From positions 186,001 through 250,000 of the forward strand of contig JABFGJ010000001.1 of assembly GCA_013112545.1 (NCBI GenBank): 64,000 bases of DNA, given 5' to 3'. Below, piece after piece: positions 7,912-18,144 of this stretch. This stretch comes from Bacteroidota bacterium. GTDB taxonomy: Bacteria > Bacteroidota > Bacteroidia > Flavobacteriales_E > Vicingaceae. Both the position numbers and the translations under genes were made by a program. The stretch's first letter is position 1. Every line of letters begins with the position of its first letter. Under the pieces are notes generated by a model, which saw nothing but the letters and a program-made list of their open reading frames with translations, did no database searches and was not told the origin of the DNA.

Positions 7912-9990
7912 ATGGCAATTATTGGAAAAATTCGAGAAAGATCAACGCTTGTATTAATTATTATAGGCTTGGCAATCGTAGCTTTTGTATTAACCGATTT
8001 ATTTTCTGCAAGCGCATCTGGACAACAAGGTCCTGCGAACTTGGCAGAAATTGACGGAAAAATTATATCAGCTCAAGATTTTGATTATAGAGTTCAAAGA
8101 GCATATGAGAATTATGAGTTAAATTCTCAGTCTAATCAACCGCTTGATGAAAGAACAAAATCTAGTATTAGAGAGCAAGTTTGGAACGAAGTAGTATCAG
8201 ATGAACTTGTTGGTAAAGAAATGAAAAAGCTTGGAATAACAGTATCAACAAAAGAATTGTTTGATATGGTACAAGGTAAAAATCCACATCCACAAGTGAT
8301 GCAAGCATTCTCTAATCCTGAAACTGGTGAGTTTAACTCCGGGGCAGTTGTACAGTTTATTCAAAATCTTGATAATGATCCAAAAGCTAAAGAACAATGG
8401 ATAGCATTTGAAAGAGCTTTAAAAAGAAATAAACACATGGATAAATACAATACCTTGATTAAAGAAGGGATGTATATGCCAACAGAACTTGCCAAAATGC
8501 AAGCAAAAGAAGTGGATACAAAAATCACTTTTGATTATATATTAAAGCCATACAACTCTTTGGCAGACAGCTTGGTTCAAGTTACAGAAGATGACATTAA
8601 ATCTTACTATAAGAATCACCTTTCTAACTTTGAACAAAAAGCAAATAGAAAGGCGTTTTACGCATATTTCCCAGTAAGACCATCTCAATTAGATATAGAC
8701 ATGACTCAACGATGGGCTAAGGAGACTTATGAGAAATTCATTAAAATTGAAAAAGACTCTGTGTTTGTTAACGCTCATTCTGATAAACCATTTGACCCTA
8801 CTTTTTACTCTGTTGCTAATGTTCCAATGGGTGCAGATACTGGATTGTGGAATAAAGAAGTGGGATATATAAAAGAGCCATACATGGTTGAAAAAACGTT
8901 CTTTATCCAAAAAGTTAGAGCAATAAAAATGGCTCCAGATTCTGTTAAAGCAAGTCATATTTTAATAAACACACAAGATAGAACACCAGCTAGAGCAGAA
9001 GTTATAGCTGATAGTTTACTAGCATTACTAAAGTCTGGTTCAAAAATGGCTGATCTAGCAATTGAAAATTCTGATGATGTAGGTTCTGGCCAAAAAGGCG
9101 GAGATTTAGGTTGGTTTACAGAAGGTATGATGGTTAAGCCATTTAATGATGCTGCTTTTTCAGCTAATGTAGGTGAGTTCAAGAAAGTAAAAAGTCAGTT
9201 TGGAATTCATATAATTGAAGTTACAGAAAGAACAGAGCTTAAGAAAAAGATACAAATTGCAACAATTCAAAGATCTGCTGAAGCAAGCAAAGACACATAC
9301 GAAGAGGTGTTTAATAAAGCTAATAGTTTTTCTATCAATGCAAATGACCTAGAATCTTTTAATAAATTAGTTAATGAATTAAATATTCAAAGAAGAGTAG
9401 CTGTACTTTCAGAGAACGACAATTTAATCCAAGGTGAAGCCGCATCTAGAGACATTGTAAGATGGATAAAAGATGCTGAAGTTGGAGATATTTCTGAAGC
9501 TGAAGACTTAGGAAATGCATTTATCGTTGCAATTGTAGATGAAATTAATGAAGATGGTCCTGCTCCTTTAGAAAAAGTAAAAGCCACAGTTGAGTTTGAG
9601 GCTAAAAAAGAAGCTAAAGCAAAAATGTTTATTGAAGAGCTAAGTGGAACAAGTGATTTAAATGCACTTGCAAGTAAAACTAATCTTCAGATAAAAACTG
9701 CTAGCAATATCTCTTTTTCAAGTTCCTCTATTCCAAATGTTGGAATTGAGCCTGAAATAGTTGGAAAAGCTTATGGATTACAAAAAGGACAAATGAGTAT
9801 TCCGATTCAAGGAAACTCAGGAGTTTTTGTTATTGCAATCAAAGATCGTATTGAAACAACTAATCCTGATTTTAATACTATCAAGAACAACAACAAAAGA
9901 AATAGCCAAGCAATGGTTGATAATGGACTTGTATTTAATGCTTTAAAAGACAAGGCCGATATTAAAGACAATCGATCTAAATTCTATTAA
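7912..9990 (+). CDS. ppiD: PpiD/SurA-like peptidyl-prolyl isomerase
   Basis: Membrane-anchored periplasmic folding factor, 692 aa. A single N-terminal transmembrane helix (about 13-32, TLVLIIIGLAIVAFVLTDLF) is followed by a SurA_N-type chaperone region (about 40-250). A parvulin domain (about 345-440) contains KASHILI, GGDLGWFTEGMMVKPFNDAAF and FGIHIIEVTER, all diagnostic of PpiC rotamases. A further, more divergent region continues to the C-terminus. The order CNNM protein then PpiD is frequent in Bacteroidota. It has its own upstream -7-like element and is closed by a strong terminator. Confidence 0.92.
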   Translation: MAIIGKIRERSTLVLIIIGLAIVAFVLTDLFSASASGQQGPANLAEIDGKIISAQDFDYRVQRAYENYELNSQSNQPLDERTKSSIREQVWNEVVSDELVGKEMKKLGITVSTKELFDMVQGKNPHPQVMQAFSNPETGEFNSGAVVQFIQNLDNDPKAKEQWIAFERALKRNKHMDKYNTLIKEGMYMPTELAKMQAKEVDTKITFDYILKPYNSLADSLVQVTEDDIKSYYKNHLSNFEQKANRKAFYAYFPVRPSQLDIDMTQRWAKETYEKFIKIEKDSVFVNAHSDKPFDPTFYSVANVPMGADTGLWNKEVGYIKEPYMVEKTFFIQKVRAIKMAPDSVKASHILINTQDRTPARAEVIADSLLALLKSGSKMADLAIENSDDVGSGQKGGDLGWFTEGMMVKPFNDAAFSANVGEFKKVKSQFGIHIIEVTERTELKKKIQIATIQRSAEASKDTYEEVFNKANSFSINANDLESFNKLVNELNIQRRVAVLSENDNLIQGEAASRDIVRWIKDAEVGDISEAEDLGNAFIVAIVDEINEDGPAPLEKVKATVEFEAKKEAKAKMFIEELSGTSDLNALASKTNLQIKTASNISFSSSSIPNVGIEPEIVGKAYGLQKGQMSIPIQGNSGVFVIAIKDRIETTNPDFNTIKNNNKRNSQAMVDNGLVFNALKDKADIKDNRSKFY

Positions 9991-10012
9991 AAAATAGAAA
10001 ACATAAGGAAAC

Positions 10013-10041
10013 AAAAAAGGGAAGCAATGCTTCCCTTTTTT
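10013..10041. terminator. Bidirectional terminator between ppiD and kbl
   Basis: A 13-bp stem AAAAAAGGGAAGC / GCTTCCCTTTTTT with a three-base loop, located between the convergent genes. A and T runs on both sides allow it to work in both directions. Confidence 0.9.
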
Positions 10042-10056
10042 GTTATCATTCAATAA

Positions 10057-11244
10057 CTAAATTACTCCTAATTCTTTACCAATCTTGGTGAAAGCAGCAA
10101 TGGCTTTATCTAAATGAGCTATTTCATGTGCTGCTGACAATTGAACTCTTATTCTAGCTTGACCTTTAGGAACTACTGGAAAAAAGAACCCAATGACGTA
10201 AATTCCTTCTGAAAGAAGTTTATCGGCGAACACTTGAGATAATTTCGCATCGTATAACATTATGGGTACAATTGCTGAATCCCCGTCTTTAAAATCAAAG
10301 CCTGCAGCTTTAATTCCCCTTTTAAAGTAAGCAACGTTACTCATCAATTTATCTTTCAGTGAAGTAGATTCTTTTAATATATCTAATACCGCAATAGATG
10401 CACCTACAATAGAAGGAGCTAATGAATTAGAAAATAAATATGGGCGAGAACGTTGACGAAGCATTTCTATAATTTCTTTCTTGCCTGTAGTGAATCCACC
10501 CATTGCTCCGCCTAGTGCTTTACCTAAAGTTCCTGTTATAATATCAACACGACCCATTACATTGCAATATTCTGCAGTTCCTCTTCCTGTTTTACCTATA
10601 AATCCATGAGAATGACAATCATCAACCATAACCATAGCATCATACTTATCTGCTAAGTCACAAATCTTATCTAACTGAGCTACATAACCATCCATTGAGA
10701 AAACTCCGTCTGTTACTATCAGTCGAAATCGATTTGCTTGCGCTTTAATTAATTGTGCTTCTAAATCCGCCATATCATTGTTAGCATAACGATACCTATC
10801 TGCTTTACATAATCGAACACCATCAATAATTGAAGCGTGGTTTAGTGAATCAGATATAATTGCGTCTCCTGCATCTAATAAAGGTTCAAATACACCTCCA
10901 TTTGCATCAAATGCAGCTGCATATAGAATTGTGTCCTCAGTGCCGCAGAAATCTGCTATTTTAGCTTCAAGTGTTTTGTGTATGTCCTGTGTTCCGCAAA
11001 TAAACCGAACTGAAGACATTCCAAATCCATGTGTGTCTAGTGTAGCTTTTGCTGCTTCTATAACTTTAGGATGAGAAGACAATCCTAGATAATTATTCGC
11101 ACAAAAGTTAATAACCTCTTCTCCAGTACTCACCTTAATTTCAGCACCTTGTGGACCCAAAATAATCCGTTCCTTTTTATATAAACCAGCCTTTTCTATT
11201 TCTTTTAATTCTGATTTTAAATGTTCTTTTATTTTACTGTACAT
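10057..11244 (-). CDS. kbl: Glycine C-acetyltransferase (2-amino-3-ketobutyrate CoA ligase)
   Basis: PLP enzyme of threonine breakdown that converts 2-amino-3-ketobutyrate and CoA to glycine and acetyl-CoA. At 395 aa it has the usual Kbl length. It is very similar to E. coli Kbl in signature stretches: [16 protein letters not shown] (about 43-58), [29 protein letters not shown], and the PLP-lysine region [17 protein letters not shown] (about 240). These favour Kbl over serine palmitoyltransferase, a related enzyme common in this phylum. No threonine dehydrogenase gene is adjacent. It is downstream of and co-directional with gdhA. Confidence 0.93.
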   Translation of the reverse strand: MYSKIKEHLKSELKEIEKAGLYKKERIILGPQGAEIKVSTGEEVINFCANNYLGLSSHPKVIEAAKATLDTHGFGMSSVRFICGTQDIHKTLEAKIADFCGTEDTILYAAAFDANGGVFEPLLDAGDAIISDSLNHASIIDGVRLCKADRYRYANNDMADLEAQLIKAQANRFRLIVTDGVFSMDGYVAQLDKICDLADKYDAMVMVDDCHSHGFIGKTGRGTAEYCNVMGRVDIITGTLGKALGGAMGGFTTGKKEIIEMLRQRSRPYLFSNSLAPSIVGASIAVLDILKESTSLKDKLMSNVAYFKRGIKAAGFDFKDGDSAIVPIMLYDAKLSQVFADKLLSEGIYVIGFFFPVVPKGQARIRVQLSAAHEIAHLDKAIAAFTKIGKELGVI

Positions 11245-11321
11245 AAATTAAGTTTTAACTGTTTTACTTTTCTTAAACCACTTAAGGTTTTTTATTAATT
11301 GTTGTCTTGTATAGATATGGA

Positions 11322-12689
<1,368 letters not shown>

Positions 12690-12766
12690 TTAAAACAATA
12701 ATTTATGCGAAATCTTAACGCAAACAAAAATAAATAAAAATAAAAGCAATCATGGCTTTTTTCTCT

Positions 12767-13864
12767 TTAGTCAAGCCTTTCAAACATTTTACCTGGGAGT
12801 GACCGAATCAAACCTTTAAATTCTAAATTTAAAAGAATTCCTGTTGTTTGACTCATGGGCATTTTTGCATTTAGCGAAAGTTCATCAATGGCAACAATTT
12901 GAGCTTCTCCAAAAGAAGCCAATAATTTTTCTTCAACTTCATCTAGCTCAACAAATAATTGTCTTTGATTTGTGTTTAACTTCTCATTTAATTCCCATCC
13001 CAGAATATATTGAATGTCCTTAGCAGATTCTATAAGAGCAGCTTTATTCGTTTTAATGAGTCGGTTACAACCTACAGATTGACTATCGTCTGGTCGGCCA
13101 GGCACTGCAAATACATCACGATTATATCCATTGGCTAAATCAGCAGAAATTAAAGAGCCCCCTTTGGCAGAAGATTCGACAACAACTAATACATCGGACA
13201 TACCGGCAATTATTCTATTTCTTTCTGCAAAATTAGCTGGCACCATAGTAGAATTACAGGTGTAATCAGAAATTAAACCTCCATATTCTAACATCTCACT
13301 AGCATATTTTTCATGGGTTTTAGGATAAACATTATCTAGCCCGCTTGCTAAAACTGCCATGGTTTTTAAATTATGTTTAATTGCTGATTTATGAGCAGTT
13401 ATATCTATGCCATATGCTAAACCGCTTAAAATAACTGGATCAAAGGGTTTTAAGTCTTCCACTAGTCTTTCACAAAACGCTTTGCCTTTTACAGTTGCCT
13501 TTCTGGTGCCAACTATACTCAACATTCGCTTTGCATTTAAGTCCACTTTTCCTTTTGTGTATAGTATGATTGGACCATCATCGCAATGCAATAGTCTTTG
13601 AGGATACGATTCATCTAAAAAATAATGAACATCAATTTGGTGTTGTTCAATTCGAAAAAGCTCTTCTTCAGCTAATTTAATAGCATTTGACTTTAATATT
13701 TTTTGAGCACCAATTTCTCCAATTCCCGGAATCTTAACCAAGTTTGCTCTTTTTTCTCTAAATATTGCTTCAGCTCCACCGCAATAAGCAATTAATTTCT
13801 TGGCACCTACATCACCTATGCCCGGAATTAAAGAAGCCGCTATTTTGAATATTAAACTTTGCAA
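12767..13864 (-). CDS. dprA: DNA-processing protein DprA
   Basis: Binds incoming single-stranded DNA during natural transformation and loads RecA. At 365 aa it has helix-hairpin-helix motifs at the N-terminus (LIPGIGDVGAKKLIAY and IPGIGEIGAQKIL, residues about 12-60), the Rossmann-like DprA core (about 75-290, with SGLAYGIDITAHKSA, MAVLASGLDNVYPKTH, NFAERNRIIAGMSDVLVVVE and GGSLISADLANGYNRDVFAV) and a C-terminal winged-helix-like tail. It is divergent from kdsB, separated by 47 bp. The comF-like gene at 28636 is another competence-type gene in this window. Confidence 0.95.
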   Translation of the reverse strand: MQSLIFKIAASLIPGIGDVGAKKLIAYCGGAEAIFREKRANLVKIPGIGEIGAQKILKSNAIKLAEEELFRIEQHQIDVHYFLDESYPQRLLHCDDGPIILYTKGKVDLNAKRMLSIVGTRKATVKGKAFCERLVEDLKPFDPVILSGLAYGIDITAHKSAIKHNLKTMAVLASGLDNVYPKTHEKYASEMLEYGGLISDYTCNSTMVPANFAERNRIIAGMSDVLVVVESSAKGGSLISADLANGYNRDVFAVPGRPDDSQSVGCNRLIKTNKAALIESAKDIQYILGWELNEKLNTNQRQLFVELDEVEEKLLASFGEAQIVAIDELSLNAKMPMSQTTGILLNLEFKGLIRSLPGKMFERLD

Positions 13865-13911
13865 ATTGATTGTCTGGTTAATTTTTATAATTTAGTCAAA
13901 AGTATTAATTC

Positions 13912-14655
13912 ATGAGAACAATTGGAATAATTCCCGCCAGATACGAATCGAGTCGTTTTCCTGGAAAGCCTTTAGCCCTAATCAATGGCAAATCTATGAT
14001 TCAGCGAGTTTACGAACAAGCAAAAAAAGCAAATTCTTTACATCATGTTGTTGTAGCCACGGACGATAAGCGAATTATTGATGCAGTGAAGGCTTTTGAT
14101 GGTGAAGTTGTTTTAACTTCAAAAGACCATTTAAGTGGAACAGACCGTTGTTTAGAGGCAGTAAACACAGTCGATTATGAATTTGATGTAGTAGTTAATA
14201 TTCAAGGAGATGAACCCTACATTTCACCTGAGCAAATTGATTTAATCCTCAGCTGTTTTAGTCATGAAAATACAGAAATCGCAACTTTGATTAAACTAAT
14301 TGAAAAAGAAGAAGAATTGTTTGATACCAATAGACCAAAAGTCGTTGTTGATGATGATGACTTTGCCGTCTATTTTAGTAGGCAGACTATTCCTCATTTA
14401 AGGGGTATAAATCAGAAAGACTGGGTAGAGCAATTTAATTTTTACAAGCATATAGGCATGTACGCTTATCGAGTTCAAACACTTAAAGAAATTTGTCAAT
14501 TAAAACAAAGTAGATTGGAAATAGCGGAAGGATTAGAACAATTAAGGTGGATAGAAAGTGGCTATAAAATTAGAACCGCTATTACTGAAGAAGAGTCTCA
14601 TTCAATTGATACTCCAGAAGATCTAGAAAATTTATTAAAAGATGTTCAGGCTTAA
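13912..14655 (+). CDS. kdsB: CMP-KDO synthetase (3-deoxy-manno-octulosonate cytidylyltransferase)
   Basis: Activates KDO with CTP for lipopolysaccharide core synthesis. At 247 aa it has the normal KdsB length. Conserved nucleotide-binding and sugar-binding stretches are IIPARYESSRFPGKPLALI (residues 5-23), VVVATDDKRI (about 46), SGTDRCLEAV (about 74), VVNIQGDEPYI (about 92), the KHIGMYAYR segment (about 178) and SHSIDTPEDL near the end. The start follows from the N-terminal motif. Confidence 0.96.
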   Translation: MRTIGIIPARYESSRFPGKPLALINGKSMIQRVYEQAKKANSLHHVVVATDDKRIIDAVKAFDGEVVLTSKDHLSGTDRCLEAVNTVDYEFDVVVNIQGDEPYISPEQIDLILSCFSHENTEIATLIKLIEKEEELFDTNRPKVVVDDDDFAVYFSRQTIPHLRGINQKDWVEQFNFYKHIGMYAYRVQTLKEICQLKQSRLEIAEGLEQLRWIESGYKIRTAITEEESHSIDTPEDLENLLKDVQA

Positions 14656-14735
14656 ACTAAATTCTTGATTTCTTGACCCTTTCACTACCTGCAATTTTCT
14701 AAGTTTAAGTTTCCCATATTTTAAAGTTTTCTAAT

Positions 14736-14743
14736 TACCTTCG
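14736..14743 (+). promoter_or_regulatory. -7-like element placing a leaderless GTG start
   Basis: TACCTTCG (one mismatch to TAnnTTTG) ends four bases before the GTG start codon at 14748. The spacing equals that at coaX and at 52911. Confidence 0.4.
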
Positions 14744-14747
14744 CAAG

Positions 14748-15818
14748 GTGCAAAAAGTAAAAATTGACCTTTATATTTCCGACTTATTATACAGTTACGA
14801 TTGTGTAATTGTTCCTGATTTTGGTGGGTTTGTAGCAAATTATGCTTCAGCTAAAATAAATCCTATTCAACATAAATTAATCCCTCCATCCAAGTTAATT
14901 TCATTTAATCGAAATCTGAAAACAAACGATGGGTTATTAACAAGTCAAATTGCGCAAAGGAAATCAATTGCTTATGAAGAAGCCAAAAGCATTATAGACG
15001 CTTTTGTGAGTCAATCTATTGCAGGACTCAATCAAGGCGATAAAATATACATTGAAAAAGTTGGGACTCTATATTTAGACCCTGAGAACAATATTCAATT
15101 TAAAGCAGAAGAGCATAATGATTTTCTGTTAGATTCTTTTGGCCTAGAGCCCTTAAGAGTTCAACCAATCATTAGGGAGTCAAAACACACTGTAATTGAG
15201 CGAAAGATAAAAGAATCAATGCCATTGATTCAAAATGATGAAAAGAAGAAACGCAAGCTATACTGGCCTGCTGCTGCTGTTATTTTAGTCTTATTTGTGT
15301 CCACGTTGTTTCTAAACTCAACCTTTAATTGGATAAATTCAGAAAACATTCATCAATCTTCTTTTGATATTTTTGAACGCAGCCCTGCAACATATCAGTT
15401 AAGGATTAGTGACCTAAAGCTTAATTCAACTAAATTGCTTGAAAAAAAGAATATTGATTATGAATCTGGCTATGTTCCTTATTTTACATTAGATGGTGAG
15501 CCTACTGCAATCACTATTGACAACAATGACAAAGAGTCTATTATTGAAAAAGACAATACCGAAGTTGTTTTAAGCCCACTAAATAAACAATTGAAGTTTC
15601 ATGTGATGGGCGGCTGTTTTTCTGATATTTCAAATGCTAAAGGGCTTGTAAGCAGACTGAACCACCTTGGTTTTAATGCGCGTTTGCTCGGAACATATAA
15701 GAATTTGCACGCTGTAAGTTATTCAAGTTTTGCAACTCGCGAAGAAGCAATTGAATTGCTTGCAAAAGTAAAAAATACAGACAATCCTGACGCTTGGTTG
15801 TTGGTTAAGCCATTTTAA
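14748..15818 (+). CDS. HU-CCDC81 and SPOR domain membrane protein (GTG start)
   Basis: A 356-aa Bacteroidota protein. The N-terminus (residues 1-60, ISDLLYSYDCVIVPDFGGFVANYASAKI) and the following segment to about 130 match the paired HU-CCDC81 domains. A transmembrane helix lies at about 172-192 (LYWPAAAVILVLFVSTLFLN) and a C-terminal SPOR domain at about 280-356 (FHVMGGCFSDISNAKGLVSRL and VSYSSFATREEAIELLAKVK). SPOR domains bind denuded septal peptidoglycan; HU-like folds suggest nucleic-acid or protein binding on the cytoplasmic side, so a link between nucleoid and division site is plausible but inferred. GTG is the only start that preserves the domain's N-terminus; there is no ATG upstream. 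Confidence 0.85.
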   Translation: MQKVKIDLYISDLLYSYDCVIVPDFGGFVANYASAKINPIQHKLIPPSKLISFNRNLKTNDGLLTSQIAQRKSIAYEEAKSIIDAFVSQSIAGLNQGDKIYIEKVGTLYLDPENNIQFKAEEHNDFLLDSFGLEPLRVQPIIRESKHTVIERKIKESMPLIQNDEKKKRKLYWPAAAVILVLFVSTLFLNSTFNWINSENIHQSSFDIFERSPATYQLRISDLKLNSTKLLEKKNIDYESGYVPYFTLDGEPTAITIDNNDKESIIEKDNTEVVLSPLNKQLKFHVMGGCFSDISNAKGLVSRLNHLGFNARLLGTYKNLHAVSYSSFATREEAIELLAKVKNTDNPDAWLLVKPF

Positions 15819-15851
15819 CTGATTTTCATTTTACTTCTCTCTTTTTGGAAG

Positions 15852-15859
15852 TACTTTTG
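15852..15859 (+). promoter_or_regulatory. -7 element before the thioesterase gene
   Basis: TACTTTTG is a perfect TAnnTTTG match located 18 bases upstream of the ATG at 15878. Confidence 0.5.
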
Positions 15860-15877
15860 CATTCCAAAATTTAACTT

Positions 15878-16405
15878 ATGAAAGCTAAAAAGGCGCAAGA
15901 GACGTTTGCATTAACTTCAAAAATAGTACTTCCCAACGATACCAATGTATTAACAAATTTAATGGGTGGGCAATTGTTGAATTGGATGGATATTACGGCT
16001 GGAATTTCAGCTCAAAGACACTCTAGAAGAGTTGTTGTAACAGCTTCGGTCAATAATGTATCATTTAACCACCCTATTAAATTAGGGGATGTTGTGACTA
16101 TAGAATCTAAAGTTTCAAGAGCCTTTACATCATCTATGGAGGTCTATTTAGATGTATATGTTGACTTAACGAATGGCGGCAGAAAGAAGTGCAATGAGGC
16201 CATATATACTTTTGTGGCTGTAGATCAAAATGGAAGTCCAATTGAAGTTCCCGAAATTATTCCTGAAACGGATCGAGAAAAAGAAAGATATGCTTCAGCT
16301 TTAAGAAGAAGGCAATTGAGTTTGATTTTGGCAGGGAAAATGAAACCTAACCAAGCTACTGAGTTAAAAGCACTATTTGATGAAGTTGAAAAAGCAGCCA
16401 ATTGA
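15878..16405 (+). CDS. Acyl-CoA thioesterase (hotdog fold)
   Basis: Hydrolyses acyl-CoA thioesters. The 175-aa protein carries the YciA/BFIT-type hotdog motif: NVLTNLMGGQLLNWMDITAGISAQRHSRR (residues about 23-51, including the GG.LL.WMD active-site helix) and NNVSFNHPIKLGDVVTIESKV (about 58-78). A short charged helical tail (residues about 130-175) extends past the single hotdog domain. The chain-length preference cannot be read from the sequence. Confidence 0.88.
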   Translation: MKAKKAQETFALTSKIVLPNDTNVLTNLMGGQLLNWMDITAGISAQRHSRRVVVTASVNNVSFNHPIKLGDVVTIESKVSRAFTSSMEVYLDVYVDLTNGGRKKCNEAIYTFVAVDQNGSPIEVPEIIPETDREKERYASALRRRQLSLILAGKMKPNQATELKALFDEVEKAAN

Positions 16406-16489
16406 TTTTTACACCTATATTTTGCTCATTATAAGTTAGAAATCTCACAAAATTTATCTAATTTCATTAATTAATTTTAAAGAGAAAAC

Positions 16490-16903
16490 ATGAAAAACAT
16501 TTTAATAATTGCTGCACTATTTTTAACAGTAGCCTGCGGTTCAACCAACAGCCAAGAAGCTGAAAAAGTAGAATACAATATCACTTTAAGTGATGGAAAT
16601 AAGTGGATTGTAAATGAAGAAATGAAACCTCATATTGAAAAAGGTGAGTATTTTATAAATGATTACATCGAAAATAAAAAAACAGATCATGTCGAACTAG
16701 CAAAGAACATGAAAGAAGCTAACAATCATTTAATAAGCAGTTGCACTATGGAAGGAGAAAGCCATGATGAATTGCATAAATGGTTAGAGGTACACATTAA
16801 ATTTTTGAATCAATTGAAGTCGGCAAAAACAGAAGCAGAAATTAACAAAGCTGTTGCTAATCTAAAGGCGTCATTTGAAGCATATCACACTTATTTTCAA
16901 TAA
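16490..16903 (+). CDS. Small lipoprotein of unknown function
   Basis: A 137-aa protein with a lipoprotein signal (MKNILIIAALFLTVACGS; lipobox VAC, Cys at about residue 16). The mature part is predicted helical and charged, with a single further cysteine (SSCTMEGESHDELHKWLEVH) and several histidines, possibly a helical bundle. I do not recognise a family. It is convergent with the Rrf2 regulator that ends the nosDFY operon, but nothing else ties it to denitrification. Confidence 0.7.
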   Translation: MKNILIIAALFLTVACGSTNSQEAEKVEYNITLSDGNKWIVNEEMKPHIEKGEYFINDYIENKKTDHVELAKNMKEANNHLISSCTMEGESHDELHKWLEVHIKFLNQLKSAKTEAEINKAVANLKASFEAYHTYFQ

Positions 16904-16936
16904 TTATAATTTACTTTATTCCCTTACATAATAGAT

Positions 16937-16986
16937 GGAGAGTTTGTTAGACGAAATTTAGTCAGCAAACTCTCCAATTCTTTTTT
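16937..16986 (+). terminator. Terminator of the small lipoprotein gene, overlapping the rrf2 3' end
   Basis: GGAGAGTTTG pairs with CAAACTCTCC (19-base loop that can pair partly inside), followed on the plus strand by a T-rich stretch. It includes the stop codon of the convergent Rrf2 gene, so the stem is also coding. Confidence 0.5.
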
Positions 16987-17356
16987 CATTAAAGTCTTTT
17001 ATCATTTTTTTTCGAAATGATACTACGATGTTATGGATTTCGCATAGATTGTCTTCATTGCATGCTTCTATTCCTAAAAAACACTTTTTTAAACGCTCTT
17101 TGCCATCAATAGCATGAATTACATCCAGCATGCTATGTTCCCTATTCTCTGGTGTTAAATAAAAGCCTCCCCCTTTACCTTTGCTTGAACTAATTAAGTC
17201 CTCTCTTGCTAATAATTGCAAAAGCTTAGCTAAGAATGCAGGTGGTGATTGTATGCCACTAGCAATATTTATCGCTTGAATTTTTTTAGTTTCATTAGAA
17301 TTTTTAGCCAAAAAAATTATAGCTCGAATTCCGTATTTTGCTGCATTGGATAACAC
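16958..17356 (-). CDS. Rrf2-family transcriptional regulator of the nos locus
   Basis: A 132-aa winged-helix regulator. The N-terminus MLSNAAKYGIRAIIFLAKNS and the helix-turn-helix region SGIQSPPAFLAKLLQLLARE (about 32-51), then SSKGKGGGFYLTP (about 57), are standard Rrf2 features. Three cysteines (CFLGIEACNEDNLC, Cx6Cx5C, about residues 91-104) correspond to the Fe-S ligands of NsrR/IscR-type sensors, so response to NO, O2 or iron-sulfur status is likely. It follows nosY by 5 bp and is therefore probably the last gene of nosDFY-rrf2, producing feedback control. The ligand and operator are inferred, not shown. Confidence 0.88.
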   Translation of the reverse strand: MLSNAAKYGIRAIIFLAKNSNETKKIQAINIASGIQSPPAFLAKLLQLLAREDLISSSKGKGGGFYLTPENREHSMLDVIHAIDGKERLKKCFLGIEACNEDNLCEIHNIVVSFRKKMIKDFNEKRIGEFAD

Positions 17357-17361
17357 CTAAA

Positions 17362-18144
17362 TTAAAAGTCTTTTTTATTAGATTTTCTAACCATTCTGAT
17401 GGCAGGAAACAAAACCCATAGAAATAAGACAGAAATTGAAATAATTAATCCTTGGTTAGTTCCAAAAAACGTTTTAAAAACCGCACCAGTATAGCCTAAT
17501 AGAGCTGAAATATCAAGTTTTAATAGGATGAGAGTTCTCGACAAATCTATAGGATTTAACATTGTTCCGATTAATGAGAGTTTATCTAATGGATAATCTT
17601 CAAAAAACACTAGAGACATTAAAAATAACCCATCATAAATAACGGCTAAAAACAACCACATCATTATAGCATAGCCAAATCCTTTTATTTTATTCTCGTT
17701 AGACAAAGAGATATTAAAAGCTATGCCCGTAAAGATAAAGGTTAGGAACACCCCTGTAATTAAAAGCAGACTAAAATCCCATATTGCTGCAGATTGAGTT
17801 AAACCATAAAGCAAAAAGGGCACCCCAATTCCCAAAAGCAAACTCATAGACAATGAAACTGCAACTCCTAAGTATAATCCAATAAAAATTGAACTTCGCT
17901 TGATGGGCTGAGCCAATAATAATTCGGTAAACTCTTTGGAATTATAGAAATACATCACTCCGAAAATAGTTCCAATTAGTGGCACTAAAATGATAATAAC
18001 ATTCATTAATGTGATGACTGCTTTTGATAAATCATTGTTTAAAAATAAAAGCGTTGCTGCTAATAATAGATAAAACAAAAAATAGACATAACTCCACCGG
18101 CTACGTACTAAATCAAAAAAGCTATATTTTAAAATCTTAAACAT
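17362..18144 (-). CDS. nosY: NosY-like ABC transporter permease
   Basis: Membrane subunit of the NosDFY complex needed for assembling the copper sites of nitrous oxide reductase. The 260-aa protein has about six transmembrane helices: residues 18-35, 45-67 (AVITLMNVIIILVPLIGTIFG), about 92-112, 122-144, 155-180 and 235-252. The cytoplasmic motif FYNSKEFTELLLAQPIKRSSIF (about 67-88) is characteristic of NosY-type permeases. Its start overlaps the end of nosF by 8 bp, indicating coupled translation. Confidence 0.88.
   Translation of the reverse strand: MFKILKYSFFDLVRSRWSYVYFLFYLLLAATLLFLNNDLSKAVITLMNVIIILVPLIGTIFGVMYFYNSKEFTELLLAQPIKRSSIFIGLYLGVAVSLSMSLLLGIGVPFLLYGLTQSAAIWDFSLLLITGVFLTFIFTGIAFNISLSNENKIKGFGYAIMMWLFLAVIYDGLFLMSLVFFEDYPLDKLSLIGTMLNPIDLSRTLILLKLDISALLGYTGAVFKTFFGTNQGLIISISVLFLWVLFPAIRMVRKSNKKDF

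Noticed and set aside
7842-8054. 70-aa ORF overlapping the start of ppiD
   Set aside because: It shares DNA with the N-terminus of the PpiD-like protein in another frame and has no recognisable features; the real gene starts at 7912.
10057-11244. Serine palmitoyltransferase instead of Kbl
   Set aside because: The two are related and sphingolipid synthesis occurs in the phylum, but the sequence follows E. coli Kbl closely across several signature stretches.
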